This document shows positions 16,978 through 25,548 of a DNA stretch of 35,660 nucleotides, in pieces (position 1 is the stretch's first letter; each line of letters starts with the position of its first letter). The notes under the pieces were generated by a model, which was not told the origin of the DNA, did not search any database, and was given only the letters and a program-made list of their open reading frames with translations. The translations under genes were made by a program, and so were the position numbers. The stretch is from Janthinobacterium sp. ROICE36 (GTDB taxonomy: Bacteria; Pseudomonadota; Gammaproteobacteria; Burkholderiales; Burkholderiaceae_D): the NCBI RefSeq assembly GCF_002869965.1, contig NZ_PEBS01000057.1, positions 1 to 35,660 on the forward strand, read 5' to 3'.

Positions 16978-17705
16978 TCGTTTTTGCCTGGAAAGTCAAT
17001 CCGCACCTCCCGCTGATTGCCGCCGCCAACCGCGACGAATTCTATGAACGCGCCAGCGCCCCCGCCGGCGTCTGGCCCGAACACCCACAAGTATATGCGG
17101 GCCGCGACCTGCAGGCAGGTGGCAGCTGGATGGGCATCACCCAGGCCGGCAGCGGCAGTTCGCGCTTTGCCGCCATCACGAATATTCGCAGCCCGCAAGA
17201 CCACAAGCCGGACGCCCCGTCGCGTGGCGCCCTGGTGGCCGACTACCTGGCCGGCAATATGTCGCCGCAAGACTACATCGCGCAAATCCGCCCCGGCTGC
17301 AAAGCCTACAACGGTTTTAATCTGGTGCTGGGCGACGCGCATACGCTGATCTGGTTTTCCAACCGGGGCGATGGCGATGCGCGCAATGGCCAGCCATTGG
17401 AACCGGGCATCTACGGCCTGTCGAACGCCCTGCTGGACGCGCCGTGGCCAAAAGTCTTGAAGACCAAGGCCCAGTTCGCCAGCCTGCTGTGCCAGGGCGC
17501 GCCCGACGACGCCTATTTCGACATGCTGGCCGACACCACGCGCGCGCCCGACTTCCGCTTGCCCGACACGGGCGTGCCGCTCGACCTCGAGCGCGTGCTG
17601 TCTGCCGTCTGCATCGAAACGCCGGGCTACGGCACGCGCACGTCCACCGTCGTGAAACTGTTCCCGGACTCGCCCGGCGAACTGCATGAGCTGGTGATAC
17701 AGTAA
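16968..17705 (+). CDS. NRDE / TANGO2-family protein
   Basis: 245 residues. It starts MCLIVFAWKVNPHLPLIAAA directly followed by NRDEFYERAS, the defining NRDE motif; Cys2 is exposed after Met removal, as in Ntn-like members. FAAITNIRSP, YNGFNLVLGD and a late YGTRTSTVVKL are also typical. The eukaryotic relative TANGO2 is linked to haem or lipid handling; the bacterial function is not settled. The start overlaps the end of the DUF4936 gene by 10 bp. Confidence 0.88.
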   Translation: MCLIVFAWKVNPHLPLIAAANRDEFYERASAPAGVWPEHPQVYAGRDLQAGGSWMGITQAGSGSSRFAAITNIRSPQDHKPDAPSRGALVADYLAGNMSPQDYIAQIRPGCKAYNGFNLVLGDAHTLIWFSNRGDGDARNGQPLEPGIYGLSNALLDAPWPKVLKTKAQFASLLCQGAPDDAYFDMLADTTRAPDFRLPDTGVPLDLERVLSAVCIETPGYGTRTSTVVKLFPDSPGELHELVIQ

Positions 17706-17792
17706 GGCTTGCGGGGCCGGCAATGTCCGGTTCCACCCCGTTTTCCTCCCGCTTACCCTCCCTCCAGCTTTTGCAAACACTGCTCGCACAAA

Positions 17793-17824
17793 AAAAGAAA
17801 GCGCTTGCGCAAGCGCTTTCTTTT
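17793..17824. terminator. Perfect 32-bp palindrome: terminator and possible LacI-family operator
   Basis: The stretch AAAAGAAAGCGCTTG-CG-CAAGCGCTTTCTTTT is perfectly self-complementary. A GC-rich core flanked by A- and T-runs fits a two-way intrinsic terminator after the NRDE gene. The core CGCTTGCGCAAGCG has the central CpG and symmetry of LacI-family operators, and it lies 80 bp upstream of the LacI regulator start, so autoregulation is possible. Confidence 0.75.
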
Positions 17825-17903
17825 GTTTACGATAGGTTCAAACGCGGCGACACAGCCGCACATTATCGCAGCACACAATAATAAAAAAACCTCAGGAGAC
17901 ACC

Positions 17904-18911
17904 ATGGCCACCATGGAAGATGTAGCGCGCGCGGCCGACGTATCGTTATCGACCGTTTCGCACGTACTCAACGGCACCCGCAAGGTCAGCCCAAAAACCG
18001 TCGCCGCCGTCAACGCGGCCATGCAGCAGATCGGCTATGTGCCGAACATGCTGGCGCGCGCACTGGCCGGCTCTTCGTCGGGCACCATCGGCGTGGCCAT
18101 TTCCGCCTTCACCAATCATTACTTCAGCGAAACCGTGCGCGCCATCGAGGCGGCCTGCACGCGCCACGGCTTGATGATGCTGTTTTCCGATACGCATGAC
18201 GACCCCGCGCAAGAACTCAAAGTGGTGCAGAACTTGCACCAGCGCCGCGTCGACGGCATCGTGCTGGCGCCCTCGGGCGATCCGCACAACCGCACCCTCG
18301 CCTATTTAAGCAGTAACAAGATCGCTTCCGTGCTGGTCGACCGCATGTCGTCGCAAGCGTTCGACCAGGTGGGCGTGGAAAACATCGAGGCGATGGCGCA
18401 GCTGGTGCAGCACCTGATCGCGGCCCACGGCCACCGTCGCATCGGCTTCATCGCCGGCGCGCCCGGCCTGTCCACGACGGACGAGCGCGTCCAGGGCTAC
18501 CGCCTGGCCTTGCAGCGCGCCAACATCGTTTTTGACCCCGCACTGCTGCGCTCGGGCGACTCCCAACTGGAGCGCAGCGGCGCGGCCACGCGTGAATTGC
18601 TGGCGCTGGCACCCGGACAGCGCCCGACAGCCATTGTGGCCGGCAATAACCTGATGACCATCGGCACCATGCACGCCTTGCGCGACGCGCACATTGCGGT
18701 ACCGCAAGACGTGGCACTGGCCGGCTTCGATGATTTCGACTGGGCCGATTATTTCAGCCCACGCCTGACCGTGATGGCCCAGCCGCTCGAAGAGTTGGGC
18801 GCCATGGCCGTCGACCTCTTGATCGAACGTATCGCCAACCCGGGCCGCGCCCAGCACGTGCAGCGCTTGTCGCCGACCTTGCGCGTGCGCAATTCCTGCG
18901 GTTGCCCCTGA
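17904..18911 (+). CDS. LacI-family transcriptional regulator of the sugar operon
   Basis: 335 residues. The N-terminal helix-turn-helix reads MEDVARAADVSLSTVSHVLN, with the hinge segment MLARALAGSSSGTIGVAIS; a ribose-binding-protein-like effector domain follows (FIAGAPGLSTTDERVQGYRL, LAGFDDFDWADYF). It should repress the downstream kinase, transaldolase and ABC genes until a sugar or sugar phosphate binds. The ATG at 17904 has CAGGAGA just upstream; an in-frame extension to 17709 would run through the palindrome and is not used. The kinase gene follows 19 bp later. Confidence 0.9.
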   Translation: MATMEDVARAADVSLSTVSHVLNGTRKVSPKTVAAVNAAMQQIGYVPNMLARALAGSSSGTIGVAISAFTNHYFSETVRAIEAACTRHGLMMLFSDTHDDPAQELKVVQNLHQRRVDGIVLAPSGDPHNRTLAYLSSNKIASVLVDRMSSQAFDQVGVENIEAMAQLVQHLIAAHGHRRIGFIAGAPGLSTTDERVQGYRLALQRANIVFDPALLRSGDSQLERSGAATRELLALAPGQRPTAIVAGNNLMTIGTMHALRDAHIAVPQDVALAGFDDFDWADYFSPRLTVMAQPLEELGAMAVDLLIERIANPGRAQHVQRLSPTLRVRNSCGCP

Positions 18912-18930
18912 CCTTTTACCGTAAAACAAT

Positions 18931-20427
18931 ATGCATCCAGCGATTTCCCTCGGTATCGACCTTGGTACCTCCGAACTGAAAACCGTGCTGATGGACAGCA
19001 CTGGCAGCGTGCGCGGCCAGGCTTCCGTGCGCCTGAACGTGAGCCGCCCGCAGCCGGGCTGGTCCGAACAGTCGCCGCAGGACTGGTGGGCCGCCTGCGT
19101 CAACGCCTTAGCGCAGCTGCGCGCCGGTTGGCCGCAGGACTACGCGCGCATCGCCTGCATCGGCCTGTCGGGCCAGATGCATGGCGCCGTGCTGCTCGAT
19201 GCCAACGACGCCGTGATCCGTCCCGCCATCCTGTGGAACGATGCGCGCGCCGAGGCCGAAGCGGCTAACTTGGCGCGCGACTATCCCGCGTATGCGGACG
19301 TGACGGGCAGCCTGCCCATGGCGGGACTGACGGCGCCGAAACTGCTGTGGCTGCAAACCCATGAGCCGGCCGCCTTTGCCGCCATCGCCTGCCTGCTGTC
19401 GCCGAAAGACTATCTGCGCCTGCGCTTGACGGGGATCAAACTGACGGACATGTCGGACGCGGCCGGCACCCTGTGGCTGGACGAGGCCAAGCGCACCTGG
19501 TTCGCGCCCATGCTGGCCGCCTGCGGCCTGGCACTGGAACAGATGCCGGCGCTGGCCGAAGGCAATGCCGCCACGGGCACCGTGCTGGCCGCCATCGCCG
19601 ACCAGCTGGGCTTGCCACCGGACGTGGTGATGGCGGGCGGCGGCGGCGATAATCCCGTCTCGGCCGTCGGCATCGGCGCCGTCAACGGCGGCGACAGCTT
19701 TATCTCGCTGGGCACCAGCGCTGCCATCGTTTGCGTCACCGAAATGCCTTTGGGCAATCCGGCCGGCGGCGTGCACAGCTTTTGCCACGCCCTGCCCGGG
19801 CGCTGGTATGCGATGGGGGCGATCCTGTCCGGCGCCAGCTGTCTGCGCTGGGCGACCAGCGTGCTGGGCCAGCGCGACGAAGCAGCCCTGCTGGCGCTGG
19901 TGGAAGCGGGCTTGCCGCTCGACACGCCTGTCGCGCCGTCCGCACCCCTGTTCCTGCCGTATCTGTCGGGCGAGCGCACGCCCCATAACGACCCGCAAGT
20001 GCGCGGCGCCTTCTTGCAGCTGGGCCACGACAGCACGCCGACACAGCTGGGCTACGCCGTGCTCGAAGGCGTGGCCTTCGCCTTGCGCGACGCGATGGCG
20101 GCAGTCACCTCGACGGGCGCAGTCGTGCCCCACTGCATGCTGGTGGGCGGCGGCGCGCGCAGCCAGTACTGGGCGCAGCTGCTGGCCAATGTGCTGGGAC
20201 GCGAAATGCGCACCCTGCACAACAGCGAACTGTCGGCCAGCCTGGGCGCTGCCAAGCTGGGCTTGGCCGCCATCGGCGATACCAGCCTGCTGACGCAGGG
20301 CTTGCCCATCAAAAACACTTTCCTGCCCGATGCCGCGCACAGCGCAGCCTTGAGCATACGCTATGGCCGCTACCGTAGCCTGTTTCCAGCCGTGCATGCT
20401 CTGCACCAACTCAGTGATAAGGAATAG
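18931..20427 (+). CDS. xylB: Xylulokinase-type FGGY carbohydrate kinase
   Basis: 498 residues. It phosphorylates a ketopentose, most likely D-xylulose, with ATP in the cytoplasm. GIDLGTSELKTVL is the N-terminal phosphate-binding segment, SGQMHG (80-85) is the substrate motif found in XylB, AGGGGDN carries the catalytic Asp240, and LPYLSGERTPHNDP and VGGGARSQYW match XylB closely. No xylose isomerase or pentitol dehydrogenase gene is nearby, so the natural substrate could be a xylulose made elsewhere, or a different ketose. It is followed after 2 bp by the transaldolase gene. Confidence 0.88.
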   Translation: MHPAISLGIDLGTSELKTVLMDSTGSVRGQASVRLNVSRPQPGWSEQSPQDWWAACVNALAQLRAGWPQDYARIACIGLSGQMHGAVLLDANDAVIRPAILWNDARAEAEAANLARDYPAYADVTGSLPMAGLTAPKLLWLQTHEPAAFAAIACLLSPKDYLRLRLTGIKLTDMSDAAGTLWLDEAKRTWFAPMLAACGLALEQMPALAEGNAATGTVLAAIADQLGLPPDVVMAGGGGDNPVSAVGIGAVNGGDSFISLGTSAAIVCVTEMPLGNPAGGVHSFCHALPGRWYAMGAILSGASCLRWATSVLGQRDEAALLALVEAGLPLDTPVAPSAPLFLPYLSGERTPHNDPQVRGAFLQLGHDSTPTQLGYAVLEGVAFALRDAMAAVTSTGAVVPHCMLVGGGARSQYWAQLLANVLGREMRTLHNSELSASLGAAKLGLAAIGDTSLLTQGLPIKNTFLPDAAHSAALSIRYGRYRSLFPAVHALHQLSDKE

Positions 20428-20429
20428 TA

Positions 20430-21380
20430 ATGAATCAGCTGCAACAATTAAAGCAAACCAGCACCGTCGTCGCCGACACGGGCGACTTCTTGCAACTGGC
20501 CCGTTTCGCGCCGCAAGACGCCACCACCAATCCGTCGCTGATTTTAAAAGCGGTGCTGCAGCCCGATTACGCGCCATTGCTGGAAAGCACAGTTGCCGCG
20601 CATAAATCGGCCTCGCTGGACGATATCGTCGATCAGGTGCTGGTGCGCTTCGGCCTGGAAATTTTGAAAGTCGTGCCGGGCCGCGTGTCGACCGAAGTCG
20701 ATGCCCGTTTGAGCTTTGACCGCGCCGCCACCGTGGCCCGGGCGCGCCGTTTGATCGCCCTGTACGAGCAAGCGGGCGTCAAACGCGAGCGCGTGCTGAT
20801 CAAGATCGCCGCCACCTGGGAAGGCATACAGGCGGCGCGCGAACTGGAAGCCGATGGCATCTTTTGCAACCTGACCCTGCTGTTCGCGTTTTGCCAGGCC
20901 GTCGCCTGCGCCGATGCCAAAGTACGCCTGATTTCGCCATTTGTGGGCCGCATCTACGACTGGCACAAGAAATTCTTGGGCGCGGCATGGGACGAAGCGG
21001 CGCGCAGCCTGTCCAATGATCCGGGTGTACAGTCCGTCACGCGCATCTTCAATTACTACAAACAACATGGCATCGCCACGCAAGTGATGGGCGCCAGCTT
21101 CCGCAACGTGGGGCAGATCACGGCCCTGTCCGGCTGCGACTTGCTGACCATCAGCCCGGACTTGCTGGCCAAACTGGAAGCGCTTGATGCGCCATTCGAG
21201 CGCGCCCTGGGCGCGGATCTGGGCTCGCCGCAAGCTGCCATCACCTATGACGAGGCGTCGTTCCGCTACGCCCTGAACGACGATGCGATGGCAACAGAGA
21301 AACTTGCCGAAGGCATACGCAGCTTTGCCGTCGATGCGGGCAAGCTCGATGCCATGATAGAGAAATTGCGCAATCACTAA
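20430..21380 (+). CDS. tal: Transaldolase
   Basis: 316 residues, the length of classical TalA/TalB. It transfers a dihydroxyacetone unit between sedoheptulose 7-phosphate and glyceraldehyde 3-phosphate in the pentose phosphate pathway. ADTGDF carries Asp17, ATTNPSL is the family signature, and the Schiff-base Lys125 is in RVLIKIAATWEGIQ. SPFVGRIYDWHKK and the late MGASFRNVGQI are also standard. It begins 2 bp after the xylulokinase stop, so it is co-expressed with sugar uptake to drain pentose phosphates. Confidence 0.95.
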   Translation: MNQLQQLKQTSTVVADTGDFLQLARFAPQDATTNPSLILKAVLQPDYAPLLESTVAAHKSASLDDIVDQVLVRFGLEILKVVPGRVSTEVDARLSFDRAATVARARRLIALYEQAGVKRERVLIKIAATWEGIQAARELEADGIFCNLTLLFAFCQAVACADAKVRLISPFVGRIYDWHKKFLGAAWDEAARSLSNDPGVQSVTRIFNYYKQHGIATQVMGASFRNVGQITALSGCDLLTISPDLLAKLEALDAPFERALGADLGSPQAAITYDEASFRYALNDDAMATEKLAEGIRSFAVDAGKLDAMIEKLRNH

Positions 21381-21444
21381 CGCAATCAATAAGTTTCACC
21401 CGTAGCACCGTTTGTTTTTACAATAAAAACCCTTGGAGATCCTC

Positions 21445-22380
21445 ATGAAAAAAGTCATTACCGCCACCCTGCTGCTGTCCGCCGCCTGCGGCGCCTTTGC
21501 TGCCGACAAGCCATTGAAATCGATCGGCGTGAGCGTGGGCGACCTGGCCAACCCGTTTTTTGTCGCCATCGGGCGCGGCGCGGAAGAAAGCGCAAAAAAA
21601 CTGGGCGGCCCTGGCGTGAAAGTCACCACGGTGTCCAGCAAGTATGACCTGAACACCCAGGTGGATCAGATTGAAAACTTTATTGCCAACAAGACCGACA
21701 TCATCATCCTGAACGCCGTCGATTCCAAGGGCATCGCACCGGCCATCAAGAAAGCGCGCAATGCGGGCGTGGTCGTGATCGCCGTCGACGTGGGCGCCGT
21801 GGGCGCCTCGGCCACCGTGATGTCCGACAACACCATGGCCGGCGACGTCTCGTGCGCCTACCTGGCCAAGCAGATCGGCGGCAAGGGCAATGTGGTGATA
21901 CTGAACGGCCCGCCCGTCACGTCCGTGATCGACCGCGTCAACGGCTGCAAGAAAACCCTGGCTGCGTTCAAGGATATCAAGATCCTGTCCGATAACCAGA
22001 ACGCGGGCGGCAGCCGCGATGGCGGCATGACCGTCATGTCGAATCTGCTGACGGCCTATCCGAAGATCGACGCCGTGTTTGCCATCAACGATCCGACCGG
22101 CATCGGCGCCGAACTGGCGATCAAGCAATCGAAGCGCACGGACGTGAAACTGATCACGGCCGTCGATGGCGCACCCGATGGCCAGAATGCCCTGAAAAAC
22201 AAGGCCGGCCTGTTTGCCGCCACCTCGGCGCAAAACCCCTACCGCATGGCAACGGACGCCGTGCAGATGGGCTACGACATCATGAACGGCCGTACGCCGA
22301 AACAGACCATGGTGCTGTTGCCGACCCCGGCCATCACCAAGGAAAACGTCGCCACCTACACGGGCTGGGTAAAGAACTGA
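21445..22380 (+). CDS. Periplasmic sugar-binding protein of a ribose/xylose-type ABC importer
   Basis: 311 residues. A Sec signal peptide (MKKVITATLLLSAACGAFAA) is followed by a type I periplasmic-binding fold: KSIGVSVGDLANPFFVAIGR, DIIILNAVDSKGIAPAIKKA, DAVFAINDPTGIGAELAI. It belongs to the RbsB/XylF-like cluster B binding proteins and should deliver a pentose or similar sugar to the permease. The ATG at 21445 has GGAG upstream. A strong hairpin follows its stop, consistent with higher expression than the ATPase and permease. The ligand cannot be named from the sequence. Confidence 0.9.
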   Translation: MKKVITATLLLSAACGAFAADKPLKSIGVSVGDLANPFFVAIGRGAEESAKKLGGPGVKVTTVSSKYDLNTQVDQIENFIANKTDIIILNAVDSKGIAPAIKKARNAGVVVIAVDVGAVGASATVMSDNTMAGDVSCAYLAKQIGGKGNVVILNGPPVTSVIDRVNGCKKTLAAFKDIKILSDNQNAGGSRDGGMTVMSNLLTAYPKIDAVFAINDPTGIGAELAIKQSKRTDVKLITAVDGAPDGQNALKNKAGLFAATSAQNPYRMATDAVQMGYDIMNGRTPKQTMVLLPTPAITKENVATYTGWVKN

Positions 22381-22400
22381 TCTGCCTGACCTGAACCACG

Positions 22401-22432
22401 TGGCGCCGCCTGCCAGTTCGCAGGCGGCGCCA
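22401..22432 (+). other. Intercistronic hairpin after the binding-protein gene
   Basis: Stem TGGCGCCGCCTGC / GCAGGCGGCGCCA (13 bp) with loop CAGTTC, between the binding protein and the ATPase gene. No T-run follows, so it is unlikely to stop transcription fully; such hairpins often protect the 3' end of binding-protein mRNA. Confidence 0.75.
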
Positions 22433-22457
22433 GTTTCACCAGCAAGGAAGGACAGTC

Positions 22458-23957
22458 ATGAGCGACGAGATTATTTTTGAAATGCGCGGCATCGAGAAGC
22501 GCTTTGGCGCCACGCGCGCGCTGCGCGGCGTGCACCTGACGGTGCGCAGTGGCGAAATCCATGCAGTGATGGGCGAGAATGGCGCCGGCAAGAGCACCCT
22601 GATGAAGATTTTATCGGGCGTGTACACGCCGGACGCGGGTGAAATCATCCTCGACGGCAAGCCGATTCGTATCCGCAACCCGGGCGAGGCCCGCGCGCTG
22701 GGCATCAACCTGATTTACCAGGAACTCAGCGTGGCCAAGAACATGACCGTGGCGCAAAACGTCTTCATGGGCAGCGAGCCGCAAGGACCGTTCTGGACCG
22801 TCAAGGGCGGCGAGATGCGTGCGCGCACCAACGCCATCCTGGCCGATCTCGGTTCCCGTTTCGATGCCGACACCATGGTGGCCAGCCTGTCGATCGCCGA
22901 GCAGCAGCAGGTGGAAATCGCCCGTGCCCTCGTGCACGAAAGCCGCATCCTGATCATGGACGAGCCCACTGCCGCCCTGTCCGACCGGGAAACAGAACAA
23001 TTGTTCCGCATCATCGAAGAACAGCGCGACAAGGGCCTGGCCGTGCTGTACATCAGCCACCGCATGGCCGAAGTGGAGCGTTTGGCGCGCCGCATCACGG
23101 TGCTGCGCGACGGCGCTTATGTGGGCGAACTGGGCAAGGATGAGCTGGATCAAAAGAAAGTCGTGCAAATGATGGTGGGCCGCCCCGCCGACGACTTTTA
23201 TGCGCACCAGCGCCGCACCACGCGGGGCGCCGAGCGCTTGCGCGTGGAAAACGTGGGCGGTGGCAAGGTCAAGCCTGCCTCGTTCAGCCTGCATGCGGGC
23301 GAAGTGACGGGCTTGGCGGGCCTGGTCGGCGCGGGCCGCACGGAACTGGCGCGTTTGATCTTTGGCGCCGACAAAAAGCAATCGGGGCAAGTCTGGCTCG
23401 ACGGCCAGGAAGTGCCTATCCACCGGCCGCTGACGGCGATACGCCACGGCATCGGCTACCTGCCCGAGGACCGCAAGAGCCTGGGCTTGTTCATGCAGTT
23501 GTCGGCCATGGAAAACATGTCGATGAATATACTGTCCAAGCATTCGACGGCGGGCGTGGTCAACCGTGGCGCCCTGACCCAGCTCACGCGCGAAGCAATT
23601 GCCAACCTCAACGTGAAAGTATCTGGCCCGGAAGGCATCGTGGGGGGATTGTCTGGCGGCAACCAGCAAAAAGTCTTGCTGGCGCGCTGGCTGGCCATCG
23701 CGCCGAAAGTGCTCATCCTTGATGAACCGACGCGGGGCGTGGACGTGGGCGCGAAGAGCGAAATTTACAAGATCATCCACCAGTTGGCCGATGCGGGCAC
23801 GGCCGTGCTGTGCATTTCCAGCGAACTGGCCGAGCTGGTCGGCATCTGCGACCGCGTGATGGTGATGTGCGAAGGACGCCTGACGGGCGAAGTGACGGGC
23901 GACGACATCACGCAGGAAAACATCCTCGCCTATGCCACCCATCTGGACGCCGCTTAA
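22458..23957 (+). CDS. Sugar ABC transporter ATP-binding protein, RbsA type
   Basis: 499 residues with two fused nucleotide-binding domains. The first has Walker A GENGAGKST (39-47), signature LSIAEQQQVEIARAL and Walker B ILIMDEPTAAL. The second has a degenerate P-loop (GLVGAGRTEL), as is usual for the RbsA/MglA class, with signature LSGGNQQKVLLARWL and Walker B VLILDEPTRGVDVG. It energises import of the sugar delivered by the upstream binding protein. The permease gene follows after 24 bp. Confidence 0.93.
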   Translation: MSDEIIFEMRGIEKRFGATRALRGVHLTVRSGEIHAVMGENGAGKSTLMKILSGVYTPDAGEIILDGKPIRIRNPGEARALGINLIYQELSVAKNMTVAQNVFMGSEPQGPFWTVKGGEMRARTNAILADLGSRFDADTMVASLSIAEQQQVEIARALVHESRILIMDEPTAALSDRETEQLFRIIEEQRDKGLAVLYISHRMAEVERLARRITVLRDGAYVGELGKDELDQKKVVQMMVGRPADDFYAHQRRTTRGAERLRVENVGGGKVKPASFSLHAGEVTGLAGLVGAGRTELARLIFGADKKQSGQVWLDGQEVPIHRPLTAIRHGIGYLPEDRKSLGLFMQLSAMENMSMNILSKHSTAGVVNRGALTQLTREAIANLNVKVSGPEGIVGGLSGGNQQKVLLARWLAIAPKVLILDEPTRGVDVGAKSEIYKIIHQLADAGTAVLCISSELAELVGICDRVMVMCEGRLTGEVTGDDITQENILAYATHLDAA

Positions 23958-23981
23958 AAAATCAATACAGGGAGAATTATC

Positions 23982-24992
23982 ATGACCACCACCACCACCG
24001 GCGGCGCCGCAAGCGCGCGCCAACCCTTCAATGCCTCGAACCTGATGCGCCGCCTGGGCATGCTGCCCGTGCTGGTGGTGCTCTACCTGGCCATGTATGG
24101 CTTGACCGTGTACTTCTCGGCCGACGGCACGTCGACCTTCATGACCAGCAACAACACCATGAACATCTTCCGCCAGGTGTCGATCAATATCGTGCTGGCC
24201 TCCGGCATGACCTTCGTCATCTTGACGAGCGGCATCGATTTATCGGTCGGTTCCGTGCTGGCCGTCTCGGCCGTGGCGGGCATGCTGATGTCGCTGTCGG
24301 CGCAGTTCGCCGGCTTCTCGATTCCCACCTTCCTCATCGTCGGCCTGCTGCTGGGTGCGCTGAACGGCGTGCTGGTAGCCCTCGTCGGCCTCAACCCCTT
24401 CGTCGTGACCCTGGGCACCATGACGGCCCTGCGCGGCGCCGCCTACCTGTTCGCCGACGGCACCAGCGTGCTGAACACGGAAATCCCCAGCTTCGAATGG
24501 ATGGGCAACGGCAGCTTCCTGGCCATTCCCTGGCTGATCTGGCTGGCTGCGGCCGTCGTCGTGCTGACCTGGTTCATCCTGCGCAAGACCACGCTGGGCC
24601 TGCATATCTATGCGGTTGGCGGCAATATCCAAGCGGCACGTTTGACGGGTATCAAGGTCGGCCTCGTACTGATGTTTGTCTACACCATCAGCGGCCTGTT
24701 CGCGGGCCTGGGCGGCGCCATGTCGGCCAGCCGCTTGTATGCGGCCAACGGCAACTGGGGCACGGGTTATGAGCTGGACGCCATCGCCGCCGTCGTGTTG
24801 GGCGGCACCAGCCTGATGGGCGGCGTGGGTTCCGTCTGGGGCACCGTCATCGGCGCACTGATCATCGGCGTGATGAACAATGGCTTGACGATTTTGGGAC
24901 TGTCGTCGTTCTGGCAGTATGTGGCCAAGGGCGTCGTGATTGTTTTAGCCGTGATTCTGGATAAATGGCGCCAGAGCCACGCGCAGAATTAA
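23982..24992 (+). CDS. Sugar ABC transporter permease, RbsC type
   Basis: 336 residues with eight to ten hydrophobic segments. GIDLSVGSVLAVSAV and LNPFVVTLGTMTALRGAAYL are the usual RbsC/XylH-type loops, and YAVGGNIQAARLTGIKV is the conserved cytoplasmic loop that contacts the ATPase. It would form a homodimeric channel in the inner membrane. A Thr/Gly-rich start (TTTTTGGAASARQP) precedes the first helix. Last gene of the sugar operon; a palindromic hairpin follows. Confidence 0.92.
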   Translation: MTTTTTGGAASARQPFNASNLMRRLGMLPVLVVLYLAMYGLTVYFSADGTSTFMTSNNTMNIFRQVSINIVLASGMTFVILTSGIDLSVGSVLAVSAVAGMLMSLSAQFAGFSIPTFLIVGLLLGALNGVLVALVGLNPFVVTLGTMTALRGAAYLFADGTSVLNTEIPSFEWMGNGSFLAIPWLIWLAAAVVVLTWFILRKTTLGLHIYAVGGNIQAARLTGIKVGLVLMFVYTISGLFAGLGGAMSASRLYAANGNWGTGYELDAIAAVVLGGTSLMGGVGSVWGTVIGALIIGVMNNGLTILGLSSFWQYVAKGVVIVLAVILDKWRQSHAQN

Positions 24993-25011
24993 GAGCAAGC
25001 CGTTAAGTGCC

Positions 25012-25039
25012 GGGGTCGCACACTGCAGGGTGCGACCCC
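25012..25039. terminator. Palindromic hairpin ending the sugar operon
   Basis: Stem GGGGTCGCAC / GTGCGACCCC with an eight-base loop, between the convergent permease and GNAT genes. No T-run follows. It shares its core and 3' flank with the hairpin at 32773-32803, so both may belong to one dispersed repeat family. Confidence 0.6.
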
Positions 25040-25062
25040 AGTCCTTGCCCTTGGGTCAAGGA

Positions 25063-25488
25063 TTAAAACGCCAGCCCCATTTCCAGATGCGCAATCCCCG
25101 CCTCTTCGAATACTTCCCCGGCTTGCACGAAACCGTGGCGCGCATAGAATGGCGCGGCCACGGTTTGCGCGTTCAGCACCACCGCTGCATCGCCCCGTTC
25201 GCGTGCTTTTTCCATCAACAATTGCAGGATGGCGCCGCCCACGCCCGTGCCGCGGCCCGGCTGGCGCACGGCCATGCGGCCGATACGGCCGTCCGGCAAT
25301 AGCCGGCCCGTGCCGATGGCGGCACCAAAGGCGTCATAGGCGACGGCATGCAGGCAGACGGCGTCCATGTCGTCGAGTTCGATCTCGGCCGGCACTTTCT
25401 GTTCATCGACAAAGACTTCAAAGCGGATGGCGGTGGCGTCAAGGCCCAGGGTGGCCCAGTCGCCGAGGCGGATGGTGTGCTTGGTCAT
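25063..25488 (-). CDS. GNAT-family N-acetyltransferase (ElaA/YjcF-like)
   Basis: 141 residues. It begins MTKHTIRLGDWATLG and has the EVFVDEQKVPAEIELDDMD segment common to the ElaA/YjcF subgroup, then RMAVRQPGRGTGVGGAIL, where R-G-T-G-V-G is the acetyl-CoA pyrophosphate loop, and FYARHGFVQAGEVFEEAGI at the end. The acceptor is unknown. An in-frame start at 25518 is possible, but neither start has a strong ribosome-binding site. It lies 60 bp downstream of the oxidoreductase gene on the same strand. Confidence 0.85.
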   Translation of the reverse strand: MTKHTIRLGDWATLGLDATAIRFEVFVDEQKVPAEIELDDMDAVCLHAVAYDAFGAAIGTGRLLPDGRIGRMAVRQPGRGTGVGGAILQLLMEKARERGDAAVVLNAQTVAAPFYARHGFVQAGEVFEEAGIAHLEMGLAF

Positions 25489-25548
25489 GGTAGGTGCGAA
25501 TAAGAGACGGGCCGCCATTGTCGCACGGCCCGCCTTGAGGGAGGAAGC

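Noticed and set aside
19108..20577. Long open frame opposite the xylulokinase gene
   Set aside because: Shadow of the kinase gene; Arg/Gln/His-rich with no recognisable domain.
22611..24023. Long open frame opposite the ABC ATPase gene
   Set aside because: Shadow frame; the plus-strand ATPase has all motifs.
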